From Sanguibacter hominis ATCC BAA-789 (GTDB taxonomy: Bacteria; Actinomycetota; Actinomycetes; Actinomycetales; Cellulomonadaceae), in assembly GCF_012396185.1 (NCBI RefSeq), contig NZ_JAAXOW010000003.1, forward strand, positions 1-64,000: a DNA stretch of 64,000 nucleotides, written 5' to 3'. The position numbers were made by a program, and so were the translations under genes. Below the pieces are notes generated by a model. That model did not search any database. It worked only from the letters and a program-made list of their open reading frames with translations, and was not told the origin of the DNA. Of the stretch, positions 61,925 to 64,000 are shown piece by piece. How positions within the stretch are numbered: the stretch's first letter is position 1; every line of letters starts with the position of its first letter.

Positions 61925-62914
61925 ATGACGCACCGCGACGTGGTCCTGGTGGGGGTGGACGGGTCCTCGCCGAGCCTGCACGCGCTCGACTGGGCTGCCG
62001 CCCAGGCGCTCCGGCTCGGTTGGCCGCTGCACGTGGTCTGCGCCTACTCCCTGCCGTCGTTCACGGCAGCGAGCCTCGACGGCGGCTATGCGGCCCTCGA
62101 CGACACCGCGATCCTCGACGGCGCCAAGGCCGTCCTGGAGGAGGCGAAGGCCCGTGCCGAGGCCGCCGGCATCGAGGTGCGGGCATCGGTCACGACCGGG
62201 GACCCGGCGGGCGTCCTCGTGGACATGTCTCGTGAGCACCGCCTCGTCGTGGCGGGCACGCGCGGGCACGGCGGTTTCGCCGGGCGGCTCCTGGGAACCG
62301 TGTCGTCGGCGCTCCCCGCGCACAGCCACTGCCCGACGGTCGTCGTCCCGTACCTCGGTGAGGACGGCGAGCGCACCGCGATCTCCTCGGTGGCGTCGAA
62401 CGCCGGCCTCGAGCCGGTCGACCAGCGGCCGCTGTTCCCGATCCGTCGCATCGTCGTCGGCATGGACGGGTCGCCGACGGCGGAGGGGGCGCTCCGGGCA
62501 GCGCTGCTGCAGCAGAAGGTCTGGGACTGCGAGCTGGTGGCGGTCGCCGGGGTCCCCGTCGGGGCCGGGGCCGGGTTGCTCGCGTGGCTCCCGGCTGCTG
62601 TCGACCACGAGGCCGTGCTCGCGGACGTCGCTGAGGGTCTCAACGTCATCGTGGACCGTGTCCTCGCGGACTTCCCGGGGCAGAAGGTGCGGCGGATCGT
62701 GCTCGACGGCACGGGTGCCGAGCTGCTCACCGAGTTCTCCACGGCTGCTGACCTGGTCGTCGTCGGGTCGCGCGGCCGGGGCGGGTTTGCGGGCCTGCTC
62801 CTCGGTTCGACGTCGCAGGCCGTCCTGCACCACGCAAAGTGCCCGGTCATGGTCGTGACCAAGAAGTCGAGCGACGCGGTCGCCTCGGCTGACGAGGCCG
62901 AGCAGGCCGGCTGA
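61925..62914 (+). CDS. Universal stress protein, tandem domains
   Basis: This 329-residue protein has two UspA domains. Each begins with a beta strand and acidic pocket (VVLVGVDGSSPSLHALDWA; RIVVGMDGSPTAEGALRAA) and ends with the ATP-binding G-x2-G-x9-GS/T pattern (GTRGHGGFAGRLLGTVSSAL; GSRGRGGFAGLLLGSTSQAV). Such proteins are common in actinobacteria and respond to starvation or hypoxia. The start follows GAGAGGAG. It is convergent with the dimethylargininase-like gene. Confidence 0.92.
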   Translation: MTHRDVVLVGVDGSSPSLHALDWAAAQALRLGWPLHVVCAYSLPSFTAASLDGGYAALDDTAILDGAKAVLEEAKARAEAAGIEVRASVTTGDPAGVLVDMSREHRLVVAGTRGHGGFAGRLLGTVSSALPAHSHCPTVVVPYLGEDGERTAISSVASNAGLEPVDQRPLFPIRRIVVGMDGSPTAEGALRAALLQQKVWDCELVAVAGVPVGAGAGLLAWLPAAVDHEAVLADVAEGLNVIVDRVLADFPGQKVRRIVLDGTGAELLTEFSTAADLVVVGSRGRGGFAGLLLGSTSQAVLHHAKCPVMVVTKKSSDAVASADEAEQAG

Positions 62915-62931
62915 CGGCGCTGCGTCAGCCG
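62908..62931. terminator. Bidirectional hairpin between usp and ddaH
   Basis: A perfect 9-bp stem (62908-62916 with 62923-62931) and 6-base loop contains the stop codons of both convergent genes. Confidence 0.65.
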
Positions 62932-63740
62932 CGCAGGACGAGGGTGCAGCACTTGGCCCCGCCGCCGCCGAGCAGCAACTCGGGAAGGTCGACGGGGACC
63001 GGGGTGTAGCCGCGCTCCCGGAGCGCGTCCGCGAGGCGCCTCGCGCGCGCCGCCATGACGACGTGCTCGCCGTCGCTCACTGCGTTGAGCCCGAGCACGG
63101 CCGCGTCCTCGTCGGTGGCGAGCAGGGCGTCCGGGAAGAGGCTGCGCAGCCGTTCCTGCGAAGGGCCGCTGAAGGCGCTCGGCAGGTAAGCGACGTCGAC
63201 GGCCTCGCCGCCGTCGCCGCCCTTGAGGACCATCAGCGCGGTGTCGAGGTGGTAGAAGCGCGGGTCGACGAGCTCGAGGGTGACGACCTCGCGGCCCAGG
63301 ACGTCGCTCGCCTCGCCGTGCGCCTCGCGCGACGTGCGCAGCCCGGTGCCTGCGAGCAGGAGGTCGCCCACGAGCAGCAGGTCGCCTTCCCCCTCGTTCG
63401 TCTCGACAGCCTTGTGCGGGCGGAAGCCGAGCTCTGCGAGCCGCGCGAGATAGGCCGGACCCTCGGCGGCGCGCTCCGCGTGCGAGAACCTCGCGCCGTA
63501 GGCGACACCTCCCACGACGGTGGCGCCGTTGGCGGCATAGACCATGTCCGGCAGCCCGGGGAGCGGGTCGATGAGCTCGACCGTGTGCCCGAGGTCGACG
63601 TGGATGTCGCGCAGCCGCTGCCACTGGGTCATGGCGGCGGCCTGGTCGACGGGGACCGAGGAGTCCATCCACGGGTTGATCTCGTAGGAGACGGTGAAGT
63701 ACGTGGGCGGGCACATGAGGTAGTGGGCCGGCACGGTCAC
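62925..63740 (-). CDS. Dimethylargininase-like amidinotransferase-family enzyme
   Basis: This is a member of the guanidino-group-modifying superfamily, closest to dimethylarginine dimethylaminohydrolase, which yields citrulline. The product is 271 residues. It opens YLMCPPTYFTVSYEINPWM, followed by DMVYAANGATVVGG, EGEGDLLLVGDLLLAG, the catalytic His in RFYHLDTALMVLKGG, and the catalytic Cys near the C-terminus (GGGGAKCCTLVLRG). Start GTG 63740 overlaps the upstream gene by 4 bases; GTG 63734 has better spacing to AAGGGG. The exact substrate is not certain. Confidence 0.85.
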   Translation of the reverse strand: MTVPAHYLMCPPTYFTVSYEINPWMDSSVPVDQAAAMTQWQRLRDIHVDLGHTVELIDPLPGLPDMVYAANGATVVGGVAYGARFSHAERAAEGPAYLARLAELGFRPHKAVETNEGEGDLLLVGDLLLAGTGLRTSREAHGEASDVLGREVVTLELVDPRFYHLDTALMVLKGGDGGEAVDVAYLPSAFSGPSQERLRSLFPDALLATDEDAAVLGLNAVSDGEHVVMAARARRLADALRERGYTPVPVDLPELLLGGGGAKCCTLVLRG

Positions 63741-64000
63741 GCCCCTTCGACCTGGAGGGGTGCGGCCGCGGGGTCGGCCTGCTCGACGATGCGTACCGGC
63801 TCGCCGATGCGGGGGGGAGGCGGGCCGAACGCTCCGGCAGCCTGCCGCACGACTCCGCGTGCGAGTGCCCGGCCGCCGATCGCGCCGACTGCGGCTCCGA
63901 CGCCGAACGGGACGAGGCGCCCGAGCGCGAGGCCGGACTGCTTGGCGAGGTACCGCTTGAGGAACCTGCCCGTGAGGACCTTGTTGACGCGCTTGATCGT
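63737..64000 (-). CDS. 3' end of unrecognised gene, cut by window edge
   Basis: The last 87 codons of a minus-strand gene run off the right edge. The segment reads TIKRVNKVLTGRFLKRYLA at the edge, then a Gly/Ala-rich hydrophobic stretch (LGRLVPFGVGAAVGAIGGRALARG) and a Pro-rich end. It may be the C-terminus of an EcsC-like membrane-associated protein, but the fragment is too short to be sure. Its TGA overlaps the ddaH-like GTG. Confidence 0.6.
   Translation of the reverse strand, partial: TIKRVNKVLTGRFLKRYLAKQSGLALGRLVPFGVGAAVGAIGGRALARGVVRQAAGAFGPPPPRIGEPVRIVEQADPAAAPLQVEGA

Overview
The window is very GC-rich, densely coded and led by a large flagellar and chemotaxis cluster. SerC is of the actinobacterial type, the DtxR/IdeR-like regulator is typical of actinobacteria, and a ydaO-type c-di-AMP riboswitch precedes an NlpC/P60 gene. 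Together these point to a motile Gram-positive actinobacterium, probably of the order Micrococcales (Cellulomonas/Sanguibacter-like). That placement is inference from family resemblance. No rRNA, tRNA, insertion sequence, phage gene or CRISPR array was recognised.

Region 1 (1-37.4 kb) is one flagellar/chemotaxis locus. It starts with fliD, fliS and a FliT-like chaperone. A tightly overlapping run flgB-flgC-fliE-fliF-fliG-fliH-fliI-fliJ-NlpC/P60-fliK-flgD-flgE follows. A convergent MCP gene, separated by a strong bidirectional terminator, interrupts the run. Next come flbD-motA-motB-fliL, then fliM-fliN-fliO-fliP-fliQ-fliR-flhB-flhA-(degenerate flhF)-csrA, then cheA-cheW-MCP, a ChvE-like sugar-binding lipoprotein with its own MCP, and cheB-cheR-cheY-cheX-cheY-cheX. 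Flagellin, flgK/flgL, fliW and the flagellar sigma factor are not in the window. A terminator hairpin at bases 1-28 suggests that the locus continues upstream.

The main regulatory observation is one promoter pattern, TCAN-15 bp-NCCGATNN, with the same 15-bp spacer upstream of six transcription units: flgB, flbD, fliM, cheA, chvE and cheB. It resembles the FliA/WhiG sigma-28 consensus and would make these units one regulon. Architectural oddities include a FliM without the usual N-terminal CheY-binding peptide, a FliN with an extra N-terminal domain, a FlhF whose nucleotide-binding motifs have decayed, a CheA with two C-terminal CheW domains, an NlpC/P60 peptidase in the place of FlgJ, and no flgF/flgG rod genes.

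Region 2 (37.4-43.3 kb) holds a purine permease, mannose-6-phosphate isomerase, a LytR-CpsA-Psr transferase, and a MarR regulator coupled to an MFS exporter with a palindromic operator. Region 3 (43.3-58.7 kb) is a surface-glycan locus: Ugd, RmlA, an NAD-dependent epimerase, several GT2 enzymes, GtrA, a GT-C mannosyltransferase-like protein, a three-domain glycosyltransferase, a membrane-anchored methyltransferase and a glycosyltransferase with a large unrecognised N-terminal half. Region 4 (58.7-64 kb) is housekeeping: serC, a DtxR-type regulator, a riboswitch-controlled cell-wall peptidase, a tandem universal stress protein, a dimethylargininase-like enzyme and the 3' end of one more gene. 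No gene-free stretch exceeds 300 bases; the longest (60622-60917) is mostly riboswitch.
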